Shown here one piece after another: positions 9,205-16,842 of a DNA stretch of 64,000 nt (positions are counted from its first letter, which is position 1; each line of letters starts with the position of its first letter). This DNA comes from Comamonadaceae bacterium UBA4962 (GTDB lineage: Bacteria; Pseudomonadota; Gammaproteobacteria; Burkholderiales; Burkholderiaceae_C), in the NCBI GenBank assembly GCA_002397315.1, contig DHAE01000026.1, forward strand, positions 256,806 through 320,805, given 5' to 3'. The translations under genes and the position numbers were made by a program. The notes below the pieces were generated by a model. It ran no database searches, had not been told where the DNA came from, and saw only the letters and a program-made list of their open reading frames with translations.

Positions 9205-10548
9205 ATGGCGACCATCCTCCAGAACCTCCCCGCCGGCCAGAAGGTCGGCATCGCCTTCTCCGGCGGCCTCGACACCAGCGCGGCCCTGCGCTGGATGAAG
9301 AACAAGGGCGCCCTGCCCTACGCCTACACCGCCAACCTGGGCCAGCCCGACGAGCCCGACTACGACGCCATCCCGCGCAAGGCGATGGAATACGGCGCCG
9401 AGAAGGCCCGCCTGATCGATTGCCGCACGCAACTGGCCCACGAAGGCATCGCGGCCCTGCAGGCCGGTGCCTTCCACGTGCGCACCGCCGGCGCCACCTA
9501 CTTCAACACCACGCCGCTGGGCCGCGCCGTCACCGGCACGATGCTGGTGGCCGCCATGAAGGAAGACGACGTCCACATCTGGGGCGACGGCTCGACCTTC
9601 AAGGGCAACGACATCGAGCGCTTCTACCGCTACGGCCTGCTCACCAACCCGTCGCTCAAGATCTACAAGCCCTGGCTCGACCAGCTGTTCATCGACGAGC
9701 TGGGCGGCCGCGCCGAGATGTCGGCCTTCATGACGAAGGAAGGCTTCGGCTACAAGATGAGCGCCGAGAAGGCCTACTCCACCGACAGCAACATGCTGGG
9801 CGCCACGCACGAGGCCAAGGACCTGGAGTTCCTGAACAGCGGCATGCGCATCGTGAACCCCATCATGGGCGTGGCCTTCTGGAAGGACGACGTGGTCGTC
9901 CGGGCCGAGGAAGTCTCCGTGCGGTTCGAGGAGGGCCAGCCCGTGGCCCTGAACGGCATCGAGTTCAACGACCCGGTGGAGCTGTTCCTGGAAGCCAACC
10001 GCATCGGCGGCCGCCACGGCCTGGGCATGTGCGACCAGATCGAGAACCGCATCATCGAGGCCAAGAGCCGCGGCATCTACGAAGCCCCGGGCCTGGCGCT
10101 GCTGCACATCGCCTACGAGCGCCTGGTGAGCGGCATCCACAACGAGGACACGATCGAGCAGTACCGCGTGAACGGCCTGAAGCTCGGCCGCCTGCTCTAC
10201 CAGGGCCGCTGGTTCGACCCGCAGGCCATCATGCTGCGCGAAACCGCCCAGCGCTGGGTGGCCCGCGCCGTCACCGGCACGGTGACGCTGGAACTGCGCC
10301 GCGGCAACGATTACTCCATCCTCAACACCGAATCGCCCAACCTGACGTATGCGCCCGAGCGCCTCTCGATGGAGAAGGTGGAAGACGCGCCGTTCAGCCC
10401 CGCCGACCGCATCGGCCAGCTGACCATGCGCAACCTGGACATCGTGGACACGCGCGCCAAGCTCGGCGTCTACGCGCAGGCCGGCCTGCTGTCGCTGGGT
10501 GGCAATGCCGCGCTGGCGCAGCTGGGCGACGACAGCGAGCGGAAATAA
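9205..10548 (+). CDS. argG: argininosuccinate synthase
   Basis: ArgG joins citrulline and aspartate with ATP to form argininosuccinate, the penultimate step of arginine synthesis. The 447-residue length equals that of the long E. coli-type enzyme. The ATP pyrophosphatase motif is IAFSGGLDTSAAL (about 14-26). Other conserved parts are DGSTFKGNDIERFYRYG and TDSNMLGATHEAKDLE. The ATG at 9205 begins MATILQNL, the usual start for this type. The long open frame extending upstream of it is not coding. Confidence 0.97.
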   Translation: MATILQNLPAGQKVGIAFSGGLDTSAALRWMKNKGALPYAYTANLGQPDEPDYDAIPRKAMEYGAEKARLIDCRTQLAHEGIAALQAGAFHVRTAGATYFNTTPLGRAVTGTMLVAAMKEDDVHIWGDGSTFKGNDIERFYRYGLLTNPSLKIYKPWLDQLFIDELGGRAEMSAFMTKEGFGYKMSAEKAYSTDSNMLGATHEAKDLEFLNSGMRIVNPIMGVAFWKDDVVVRAEEVSVRFEEGQPVALNGIEFNDPVELFLEANRIGGRHGLGMCDQIENRIIEAKSRGIYEAPGLALLHIAYERLVSGIHNEDTIEQYRVNGLKLGRLLYQGRWFDPQAIMLRETAQRWVARAVTGTVTLELRRGNDYSILNTESPNLTYAPERLSMEKVEDAPFSPADRIGQLTMRNLDIVDTRAKLGVYAQAGLLSLGGNAALAQLGDDSERK

Positions 10549-10603
10549 GCGACGAAGGCCGCGCCGTGCCATCCCTGCGGTGGTGCATGCCCGCCCGCGC
10601 GAA

Positions 10604-10637
10604 GCCGCCCCGCCGACAGGCCGGGCAGCTTTTTTTC
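10604..10637 (+). terminator. probable terminator after argG
   Basis: An imperfect GC-rich stem (GCCGCCCCG against CCGGGCAGC, with mismatches) is followed by seven T residues, about 55 bases downstream of the argG stop and before the ECF41 promoter. Confidence 0.5.
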
Positions 10638-10666
10638 GCCTGCGCGCACGGCCCGGCACGGCCGGC

Positions 10667-10693
10667 TGTCACAAACCGGGCCCGCCATCCGTC
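10667..10693 (+). promoter_or_regulatory. ECF41-type promoter (TGTCACA-N16-CGTC)
   Basis: TGTCACA (10667-10673) and CGTC (10690-10693) are separated by exactly 16 bases, the promoter pattern reported for ECF41 sigma factors. It lies directly upstream of the ECF41 gene, implying autoregulation. Transcription would start about at the ATG at 10702, so the message may be leaderless, or the real start may be the in-frame ATG at 10738. Confidence 0.8.
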
Positions 10694-10701
10694 TTGAGGG
10701 T

Positions 10702-11622
10702 ATGGATACCGACTTCTCCCCCTTCCCGCCCACGCCCATGCCCGGCCCGGCCCAGGACGGCCATGCCGCCGTGTTCCAGCGCCACCGTGCGCGGCTGGGT
10801 GCGATCGCCTACCGGATGCTGGGCTCGCGCGCCGACGCCGAGGACGCCGTGCAGGACGTCTGGCTGCGCTGGCAGGCCACGCCCGCAGACCGCATCCAGA
10901 CGGCGGAGGCCTGGCTCGTCGCCACCACCACGCGCCTGTGCGTGGACCGGCTGCGTTCGGCGCGCGCCGAACGCGAGGCCTACCGCGGGCCCTGGCTGCC
11001 GGAGCCCTGGCTGGGCGCGGAGGCCGCGCCGCCCGCCGACGCGCGCGCGGAACTGGCGGGCGACCTGTCCATCGCCCTGCTCGTGGTGCTGGAGCAGCTG
11101 ACGCCCGACGAACGCGCCGCCTTCCTGCTGCACGACGTGTTCGACAGCGACTACGGCGAGGTGGCGCACGTGCTCGGCCGCAGCGAGGCCGCCTGCCGGC
11201 AACTGGTGCACCGTGCCCGCGCGCAGGTGCGGGCCCGCAGAACCCGCTTTTCCGCCACCCCCGAAGCGGCTCGGGCCCTGGTGGCGCGCTTTCTGGAAGG
11301 CATGCGCACGCAGAGCCATGCCGAGCTGCTCGCGCTGTTTTCCGAGCAGGCGCAGTGGACCTCGGACGGTGGCGGCCGTGTGCGCGCGGCCAGCAAAGTG
11401 CTGCACGGCCCGCGCGCGCTCGCGCGGCTGGCCACCGGCATCTGGCGCCGTTACCTCGCGGGGCAGCCCATCGAAGCGGCCGAGGTCAACGGCGCACCCG
11501 GCCTGATCGTGCGCGATGCGGAGAGCGGCGCCGTGCGATCGGTCATGGCCTTCGAGACCGACGGCGCCCGCATCCTCGCGATCTATTCGGTCCTCAATCC
11601 GGACAAGCTGCGCGGCCTCTGA
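10702..11622 (+). CDS. ECF41-family sigma factor with SnoaL-like C-terminal domain
   Basis: This 306-residue sigma factor has region 2 (about 23-95, with AIAYRMLGSRADAEDAVQDVW), region 4 (about 122-178, with LTPDERAAFLLHDVF and the helix-turn-helix GEVAHVLGRSEAACRQLVHRAR) and a fused NTF2/SnoaL-like C-terminal domain (about 185-306). The ECF41 signatures are all present: WLPEP linker motif (98-102), DGGG (222-225) and NPDKL near the end (299-303). In ECF41 proteins the C-terminal extension regulates the sigma factor itself, without a classical anti-sigma factor. The next gene is its usual partner type. Start is 10702, or 10738 if the message is not leaderless. Confidence 0.92.
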   Translation: MDTDFSPFPPTPMPGPAQDGHAAVFQRHRARLGAIAYRMLGSRADAEDAVQDVWLRWQATPADRIQTAEAWLVATTTRLCVDRLRSARAEREAYRGPWLPEPWLGAEAAPPADARAELAGDLSIALLVVLEQLTPDERAAFLLHDVFDSDYGEVAHVLGRSEAACRQLVHRARAQVRARRTRFSATPEAARALVARFLEGMRTQSHAELLALFSEQAQWTSDGGGRVRAASKVLHGPRALARLATGIWRRYLAGQPIEAAEVNGAPGLIVRDAESGAVRSVMAFETDGARILAIYSVLNPDKLRGL

Positions 11623-11723
11623 CCACGCCACGGCCGCGGACCGGGCGCCTCATCGGGCGCGCGCGCTTCTGTCCTGTTTCCGATCCATTTCCCTCCACCT
11701 CGTCTTCATCACGAAAGGCCACC

Positions 11724-12194
11724 ATGAATGCAACCCCCTCCCACGCCCCGCGCATCGACCTGCCGCGCCAGCATCCCGCCAGCTACCAGGCGATGTTCGC
11801 GCTGCAGAAGCACGTGAATGCCGGCACGCTGTCCGTGCAGCTGCACGAATTGGTCAAGATGCGCGCCTCGCAGATCAACGGCTGCGCCTTCTGCATCGAC
11901 ATGCACGCCCGCGTGGCGCGCGAGCATGGCGAGAGCGACCGCCGGCTGCACCTGCTGGCGGCCTGGCGGGAGTCCGGCGCGTTCGATGCCCGCGAGTGCG
12001 CCGCGCTCGCATGGACGGAGGCGCTCACGCTGGTGGCGTCTTCGCAGGTGCCCGACAGCGTCTACCACGAAGTGCGAGCCCGGTTCACCGAGGCGGAAAT
12101 CGTGGAGCTGTCGATGGCCATCGTCGCCATCAACGGCTGGAACCGCCTCATGGTCGCGTTCCGCGCACCGCCCGCAGGGCATGCGGTGCCCTGA
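11724..12194 (+). CDS. carboxymuconolactone decarboxylase/AhpD-like protein
   Basis: The 156-residue protein has the AhpD-like core with a CxxC pair at C54 and C57 (NGCAFCIDMH), typical of the peroxidase-linked or alkylhydroperoxidase D-like group rather than true ring-cleavage decarboxylases. It lies 101 bases downstream of the ECF41 sigma gene. Carboxymuconolactone decarboxylase-like, oxidoreductase and epimerase genes are the standard partners and targets of ECF41 factors. No separate ECF41 promoter with N16 spacing was found in the gap, so it is probably cotranscribed with the sigma gene. Confidence 0.88.
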   Translation: MNATPSHAPRIDLPRQHPASYQAMFALQKHVNAGTLSVQLHELVKMRASQINGCAFCIDMHARVAREHGESDRRLHLLAAWRESGAFDARECAALAWTEALTLVASSQVPDSVYHEVRARFTEAEIVELSMAIVAINGWNRLMVAFRAPPAGHAVP

Positions 12195-12227
12195 CGCCCG
12201 ATACCGGAGCGCCGCCCCGCCGCGCGC

Positions 12228-13307
12228 TCAGACCACCACCGGCTCGGGTTCGAGCCGGATGCCGAAGCGCTCGTAGACGCTCGTCTGGATCGCCTTGGCG
12301 AGCGTCATCACCTCGCCGCCCGTGACGCTGTCGCCGCCCTGGCCGCGGTTCACCAGCACCAGGGCCTGCTTCTCGTACACGCCGGCCTTGCCGACGGTCT
12401 TGCCCTTCCAGCCGCAGGCATCGATGAGCCAGCCGGCGGCGAGCTTGATGGTGCCGTCGGGCATCGGGTAGTGCACGATCTTCGGATCGCGCGCGATGAT
12501 GTCCGAGCACTGCTCGGGCGTCACCGTGGGGTTCTTGAAGAAGCTGCCCGCATTGCCGAGCACGGCGGGATCGGGCAGCTTGGCGCGGCGCACTTCGCAC
12601 ACCCAGTCGAAGATCTGCCGCGCGGTGGGATGCGCCACGCCCGCCTCCTGGCGCTTGCGCTCCAGGTCGAGGTAGCCGAGTTCGGGCACCCAGGGCTTGG
12701 GCAGGCGGAAGCGCACGTGGGTGATGGCGGCGCGCCCCGCCAGGCCCATGCCGCGCGGCAGCCCGGCGGCATCATCGGGGCCCGCGCCGGCCGGCGCATG
12801 CTTGAACACCGAGTCGCGGTAGCCGAACGCGCACTGCGACGCATCGAGCGTGAAGGATCGCCCCGTGGCAAGGTCGATCGCGTCCAGCGAATCGAAGCGG
12901 TCCTGCAGTTCCACGCCATAGGCGCCGATGTTCTGCACGGGCGCGGCGCCCACGGTGCCGGGAATGAGCGCCAGGTTCTCCAGGCCCGGGAAGCCGTGCT
13001 CGACCGTCCAGGCGACGGCATCGTGCCAGCGCTCGCCGGCACCGGCTTCCACGATCCAGGCGCGCGGGGTCTCCTCCACGAGGCGGATGCCGGGAATCTC
13101 CATCTTGAGCACGGTGGGCTTCACGTCGCCCGTGAGCACCACGTTGCTGCCGCCGCCCAGCACGAACACCGGGCTGCGGCCGAGCTGCGGATCGGCCACC
13201 AGAGCGCGCACGTCGTCGCCCGAGCGCGCCCGCACGAGCGTGTGCGCCCGGGCGACGATACCGAAGGTGTTGCAGGCCTGCAGGGGGACGTTTTTCTCGA
13301 CTAACAT
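12228..13307 (-). CDS. murB: UDP-N-acetylenolpyruvoylglucosamine reductase
   Basis: MurB is the FAD- and NADPH-dependent reductase that completes UDP-MurNAc synthesis for peptidoglycan. The 359-residue protein shows NTFGIVA near residue 13, the FAD-binding LGGGSNVV (about 50-57), GLENLALIPGTVGAAPVQNIGAYG-type core residues (about 108-131) and GNAGSFFKNP with the catalytic serine. It is divergent from yajQ and convergent with the AhpD-like gene. Confidence 0.95.
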   Translation of the reverse strand: MLVEKNVPLQACNTFGIVARAHTLVRARSGDDVRALVADPQLGRSPVFVLGGGSNVVLTGDVKPTVLKMEIPGIRLVEETPRAWIVEAGAGERWHDAVAWTVEHGFPGLENLALIPGTVGAAPVQNIGAYGVELQDRFDSLDAIDLATGRSFTLDASQCAFGYRDSVFKHAPAGAGPDDAAGLPRGMGLAGRAAITHVRFRLPKPWVPELGYLDLERKRQEAGVAHPTARQIFDWVCEVRRAKLPDPAVLGNAGSFFKNPTVTPEQCSDIIARDPKIVHYPMPDGTIKLAAGWLIDACGWKGKTVGKAGVYEKQALVLVNRGQGGDSVTGGEVMTLAKAIQTSVYERFGIRLEPEPVVV

Positions 13308-13372
13308 CCACCGGATTGTCGCATCCGGGCTTCCGGAGCGCTGCCCCCAACCGAGATACCGAGAGCGAAGCC

Positions 13373-13858
13373 ATGCCTTCTTTTGATACCGTCTGTGAAG
13401 CCAATCTTGTGGAAGTGAAGAACGCCGTGGAGAACACGGCCAAGGAAATCGGCACCCGCTTCGATTTCAAGGGCACCTCCGCCGCCATCGAGATCAAGGA
13501 CAAGGAAATCACGATGTTCGGCGACGCCGAATTCCAGCTCCAGCAGGTCGAGGACATCCTGCGCAACAAGCTCACCAAGCGCAATGTGGACGTGCGCTTC
13601 CTCGACAAGGGCGACGTGCAGAAGATCGGCGGCGACAAGGTCAAGCAGGTCATCAAGGTGCGCAACGGCATCGAGAGCGAGCTGGCCAAGAAGATCCAGA
13701 AGCTGATCAAGGAGAGCAAGATGAAGGTGCAGGCCGCGATCCAGGAAGAAAAGGTGCGCGTGACCGGCGCCAAGCGCGACGACCTGCAGGCCGCGATGGC
13801 GCTGATCCGCAAGGACATCACCGACGTGCCGCTGTCGTTCGACAACTTCCGCGACTGA
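13373..13858 (+). CDS. yajQ: YajQ family nucleotide-binding protein
   Basis: This 161-residue protein matches the YajQ/UPF0234 family along its length: MPSFDTVCEANLVEVKNAV at the start, GTRFDFKGTSA, and the C-terminal DLQAAMALIR and PLSFDNFRD. Some YajQ homologues bind cyclic di-GMP and act as effectors of virulence gene expression in Xanthomonas; others have been tied to phage phi6 or nucleic-acid binding. It lies upstream of a protease and a degenerate HD-GYP protein on the same strand. Confidence 0.94.
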   Translation: MPSFDTVCEANLVEVKNAVENTAKEIGTRFDFKGTSAAIEIKDKEITMFGDAEFQLQQVEDILRNKLTKRNVDVRFLDKGDVQKIGGDKVKQVIKVRNGIESELAKKIQKLIKESKMKVQAAIQEEKVRVTGAKRDDLQAAMALIRKDITDVPLSFDNFRD

Positions 13859-13876
13859 CCGGCCCCTCCATTGCCC

Positions 13877-14569
13877 ATGCCAATGCGCATGCCCGTGCAG
13901 CCCCCGAACCCTCCCCTCTGGCGGCGCGCGGCACGCCGCTGCGGGCTGGCGGTCGCGCTGGCCATCGCTCCGGCCATGGCGGGCGCGCAGGCGGTGGCGG
14001 TCACGGGCATCCTGGGCACGAAGGCGCTGCTGGTGATCGACGGCGGCGCACCGCGCGCTTTGAGCGCCGGCGAGTCGCATGCCGGCGTGAAGGTGGTGTC
14101 CGTGGGCCGCGACGACGCGGTGGTGGAAACTTCCGCCGGCCGCCGCACGGTCGCGCTGGGCGAAGCCCCGGTGAGCGTGGGCGGGCGCGGTGCGGGCACC
14201 GGCCGGCGCGTCGAACTCATTGCCGACGGGCATGGGCACTTCGTGAACTCCGGCACCATCAACGGCCGCACCATGCAGTACCTGGTGGATACCGGCGCGA
14301 GCGTGGTCGCCATCGGCCAGCCCGATGCCGACCGCATGGGCCTGGACTACCGCGGCGGCCAGCCCGTGATGCTCGGCACCGCCAACGGCACGGCCCGCGG
14401 GTGGCGCATCCGCCTCGATTCCGTCCGCCTGGGCGACGTCGAAGTGTTCGGCGTGGATGCGGTCGTCACGCCGCAGGCCATGCCCCATGTGCTGCTGGGC
14501 AACAGCGTGCTGAACGAATTCCAGATGACGCGCACGGGCGACCGGCTGGTGCTGGAAAAGCGGCGCTGA
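13877..14569 (+). CDS. retropepsin-like aspartic protease, exported
   Basis: This 230-residue protein (from the ATG at 13877) has a hydrophobic signal or anchor segment (about 22-38, ending AMAGAQ). Its C-terminal single-domain aspartic protease fold carries the catalytic motif VDTGAS with D138 and the later hydrophobic-Gly motif HVLLGNSVLNEF. Single-lobe retropepsins act as homodimers. Several starts are possible (TTG at 13871, ATG at 13877, 13883 and 13889); none has a clear ribosome site. It begins 18 bases after yajQ and ends four bases before the HD-GYP-like gene. Its substrate is unknown. Confidence 0.85.
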   Translation: MPMRMPVQPPNPPLWRRAARRCGLAVALAIAPAMAGAQAVAVTGILGTKALLVIDGGAPRALSAGESHAGVKVVSVGRDDAVVETSAGRRTVALGEAPVSVGGRGAGTGRRVELIADGHGHFVNSGTINGRTMQYLVDTGASVVAIGQPDADRMGLDYRGGQPVMLGTANGTARGWRIRLDSVRLGDVEVFGVDAVVTPQAMPHVLLGNSVLNEFQMTRTGDRLVLEKRR

Positions 14570-14573
14570 CCCC

Positions 14574-15620
14574 ATGGCTCCGACCGGCCCGGCCACGCGC
14601 GCCTCCGCACTCTCCGCGGATTCGCCCGACAGCGAATACGAAGACCTGCTCGGCCTCTGGTCCGACCTGGAATCCGCGTTGTCGGTGCTGCTGGCACGGC
14701 CTGGCAGCGCCCTCGATTTCGCCGCCAAGATGCGGCAATGCGACGCCTGGCTGCAGGAGCTGGTCGCGCACGACACGGATGCGGCGCTCTACCTGATGTT
14801 CCAGCTCGCGGCGACGTCCAGCGCGGGTTACAGCGCATCGCACGCCCTGGTCTGCGGCACGCTCTGCCACATCCTCGCGCACGATCTGGAGTTGCCCGCG
14901 GCCGAGCGCGACAGCCTGGTGCGCGCGGCGATGACGATGAACATCGGCATGACGGCCCTGCAGGACGAGCTGGCCAACCAGCGCGGCCGGCCCACGGCCG
15001 CGCAGCAGAAATCGATCGACGAGCATCCGCGCCGCAGCCGCGCCCTGCTGGAGCAGCAGGGCATCCGCGACCCGCTGTGGCTCGACGTGGTGGGCCACCA
15101 CCACGCCCCGCCCCCGGAAGGCGACACGCGCCCCCTCGCGACGCTGCCGGCCGCGCGGCGGCTCACGCGCATCCTCGGCACCATCGACCGCTACGCCGCC
15201 ATGATCAGTCCCCGCCAGTCGCGCGCGGGCCGCAGCGCCACCGATTCGGTGCGCGCCATCGTGGGCCACGAGGACGAACGCCGCGACGAGGTGACCTATG
15301 CGCTCGTGCGCTCGGTGGGCCTGTGCCCGCCCGGCACTTTCGTGCGACTCGACAACGGCGAGACCGCGCTGGTGCTGCGCCGCAGCGAGAAGATCAATTC
15401 GCCCCTGGTGGCCAGCGTGCTCGACCGCAACGGCGGGCACCGCCGCCAGCCGGCCCTGCACCAGACGGCCACCGGGAAGCCGCGCATCCAGTCGGCGCTG
15501 GCGCGCTCTGCGGTGCAGGTGGAGCTGGACCACCGCATGCTGGTGCGGCTCGGGCTCTATGCCGCCCGGCAGTACCGCGGCATGACGGGACTGGCGGGCA
15601 CGTCCGGCGCCCCGCGCTGA
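14574..15620 (+). CDS. degenerate HD-GYP domain protein
   Basis: The 348-residue protein has the helical HD-GYP layout (about 80-290) but lacks key residues. The first metal-ligand helix keeps H90 (ASHALVC). The HD dyad is replaced by M122-N123 in TMNIGM. H151 (DEHPRRS), the HHH cluster at 175-177 and D205 (GTIDRYAAM) are kept, and the GYP motif is absent. A C-terminal beta segment (about 252-270, VRLDNGETALVLRR) resembles the usual HD-GYP tail. Without the HD pair, cyclic-di-GMP hydrolysis is unlikely; a binding or regulatory role is inferred. It ends one base before the convergent plsY stop. Confidence 0.8.
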   Translation: MAPTGPATRASALSADSPDSEYEDLLGLWSDLESALSVLLARPGSALDFAAKMRQCDAWLQELVAHDTDAALYLMFQLAATSSAGYSASHALVCGTLCHILAHDLELPAAERDSLVRAAMTMNIGMTALQDELANQRGRPTAAQQKSIDEHPRRSRALLEQQGIRDPLWLDVVGHHHAPPPEGDTRPLATLPAARRLTRILGTIDRYAAMISPRQSRAGRSATDSVRAIVGHEDERRDEVTYALVRSVGLCPPGTFVRLDNGETALVLRRSEKINSPLVASVLDRNGGHRRQPALHQTATGKPRIQSALARSAVQVELDHRMLVRLGLYAARQYRGMTGLAGTSGAPR

Positions 15621-16256
15621 TCACGGATTCTTTTTCTTGCTGCCCAGGCGCGATTCGGTCCCTTTGATCAGCCGGCGGATGTTCTCGCGGTGCCGCCAGA
15701 CCAGCAGCGCCGACATCGCCGTGATCGCCAGGCCCACGGACGCCTCGGCATACCAGGCCACGCCGCCGCCCAGCACGTAGTAGAGCGGCGCGAACACGGC
15801 GGCCACGAGCGATGCCAGCGACGAATAGCGGAAGAAGAACGCGATGAGGATCCAGGTGAGCAGCGTGGCCAGCCCCAGCCAGCCGCTCACGCCCAGCAGC
15901 ACGCCCAGGGCCGTGGCCACGCCCTTGCCGCCCTCGAAGCGGAAGAACACGGGCCAGAGATGGCCCAGGAAGGCCGCGAGGCCGACCAGCGCCACCGTGC
16001 CTTCGCCGAGCCCGTAGGGCGCACCGAAGGCCCGCACCAGCACCACCGGCAGCCAGCCCTTGAGCGCATCGAACAGCAGCGTGACCACGGCCGCGGCCTT
16101 GCTGCCGGAGCGCAGCACGTTCGTGGCGCCGGGGTTCTTGCTGCCGTAGGTGCGCGGATCGTTCAGGCCCATGGCGCGGCTCACGATCACGGCGAAGGAC
16201 AGCGAACCCAGCAGGTAGGCGGCCACGGTGGCCAGGAGGGAGTACACGGTGCTCAA
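15621..16256 (-). CDS. plsY: glycerol-3-phosphate acyltransferase (acyl-phosphate type)
   Basis: PlsY is a 211-residue inner-membrane protein that transfers acyl groups from acyl-phosphate to glycerol-3-phosphate to start phospholipid synthesis. The three PlsY motifs are visible: GSLSFAVIVS with the following DPRTYGSKNPGATN, FFRFEGGKGVATALG, and WRHRENIRRLIKGTE. About five membrane segments separate them. It is convergent with the HD-GYP-like gene, the stops being adjacent. Confidence 0.96.
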   Translation of the reverse strand: MSTVYSLLATVAAYLLGSLSFAVIVSRAMGLNDPRTYGSKNPGATNVLRSGSKAAAVVTLLFDALKGWLPVVLVRAFGAPYGLGEGTVALVGLAAFLGHLWPVFFRFEGGKGVATALGVLLGVSGWLGLATLLTWILIAFFFRYSSLASLVAAVFAPLYYVLGGGVAWYAEASVGLAITAMSALLVWRHRENIRRLIKGTESRLGSKKKNP

Positions 16257-16338
16257 GATCTTCGGTCCTTGTGGTCAAACGGCGGAGTGCGGCGCGGCCG
16301 AGGTGCAGGCAGTCCTGCGGCGGCCGCGCGCGGGCCGG

Positions 16339-16842
16339 CTATTCTGCCAGCGCGCACTGCACCGGCTTCGCGCCGAGCCACTGCACGCAGGCCTGCGGGT
16401 CGAGCTGCACCAGGAAGCCGCGGCGCCCGCCGTTGATCGCGATGCGCGGCAACGCGAGGATGCTCTCCTCGATGTACACCGGCATCTCGCGCCGCGTGCC
16501 GAAGGGCGAGGTGCCGCCCACGAGGTAGCCGCTGTGGCGGTTCGCCACCTCGGGCTTGCAGGGCTCCACCGACTTGGCGCCGATCTGGCGCGCCAGGTTC
16601 TTGGTGGACACCTTGCAGTCGCCGTGCATGAGCACGATCAGCGGCCGGGCGTCCTGGTCCTGCATCACCAGCGTCTTGACCACGGTGTGCTCGTCCATCC
16701 CGAGCTGGCGCGCCGACTCGGCCGTGCCGCCGTGCTCCACGTACTCGTACGGGTGCTCGGTGAACGCCACGCCGTGGCGCCGCAGGAACTGCGTGGCCGG
16801 CGTCTCGCTGACGTGGGCGGCGGCGCGGTCCCTGCGGCTCAC
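16339..16842 (-). CDS. ybaK: Cys-tRNA(Pro)/Cys-tRNA(Cys) deacylase YbaK-like
   Basis: This protein belongs to the YbaK/EbsC trans-editing family that hydrolyses mischarged Cys-tRNA(Pro). Conserved parts are TPATQFLRRHGVAF, KTLVMQ, STKNLARQIGAK and GYLVGGTSPFG. No ATG lies near the expected N terminus. The frame opens with GTG at 16842 overlapping the stop of the upstream aldo/keto reductase as GTGA, giving 167 residues and probable translational coupling. Confidence 0.88.
   Translation of the reverse strand: MSRRDRAAAHVSETPATQFLRRHGVAFTEHPYEYVEHGGTAESARQLGMDEHTVVKTLVMQDQDARPLIVLMHGDCKVSTKNLARQIGAKSVEPCKPEVANRHSGYLVGGTSPFGTRREMPVYIEESILALPRIAINGGRRGFLVQLDPQACVQWLGAKPVQCALAE

Noticed and set aside
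11623..11723. Second ECF41 promoter before the AhpD-like gene
   Set aside because: TGTCCTG and CGTC are present, but the spacing is 24 rather than 16 bases and the -35 is imperfect.
13871..13876. TTG as the start of the retropepsin-like gene
   Set aside because: The in-frame ATG two codons later is at least as good and no ribosome site favours TTG.
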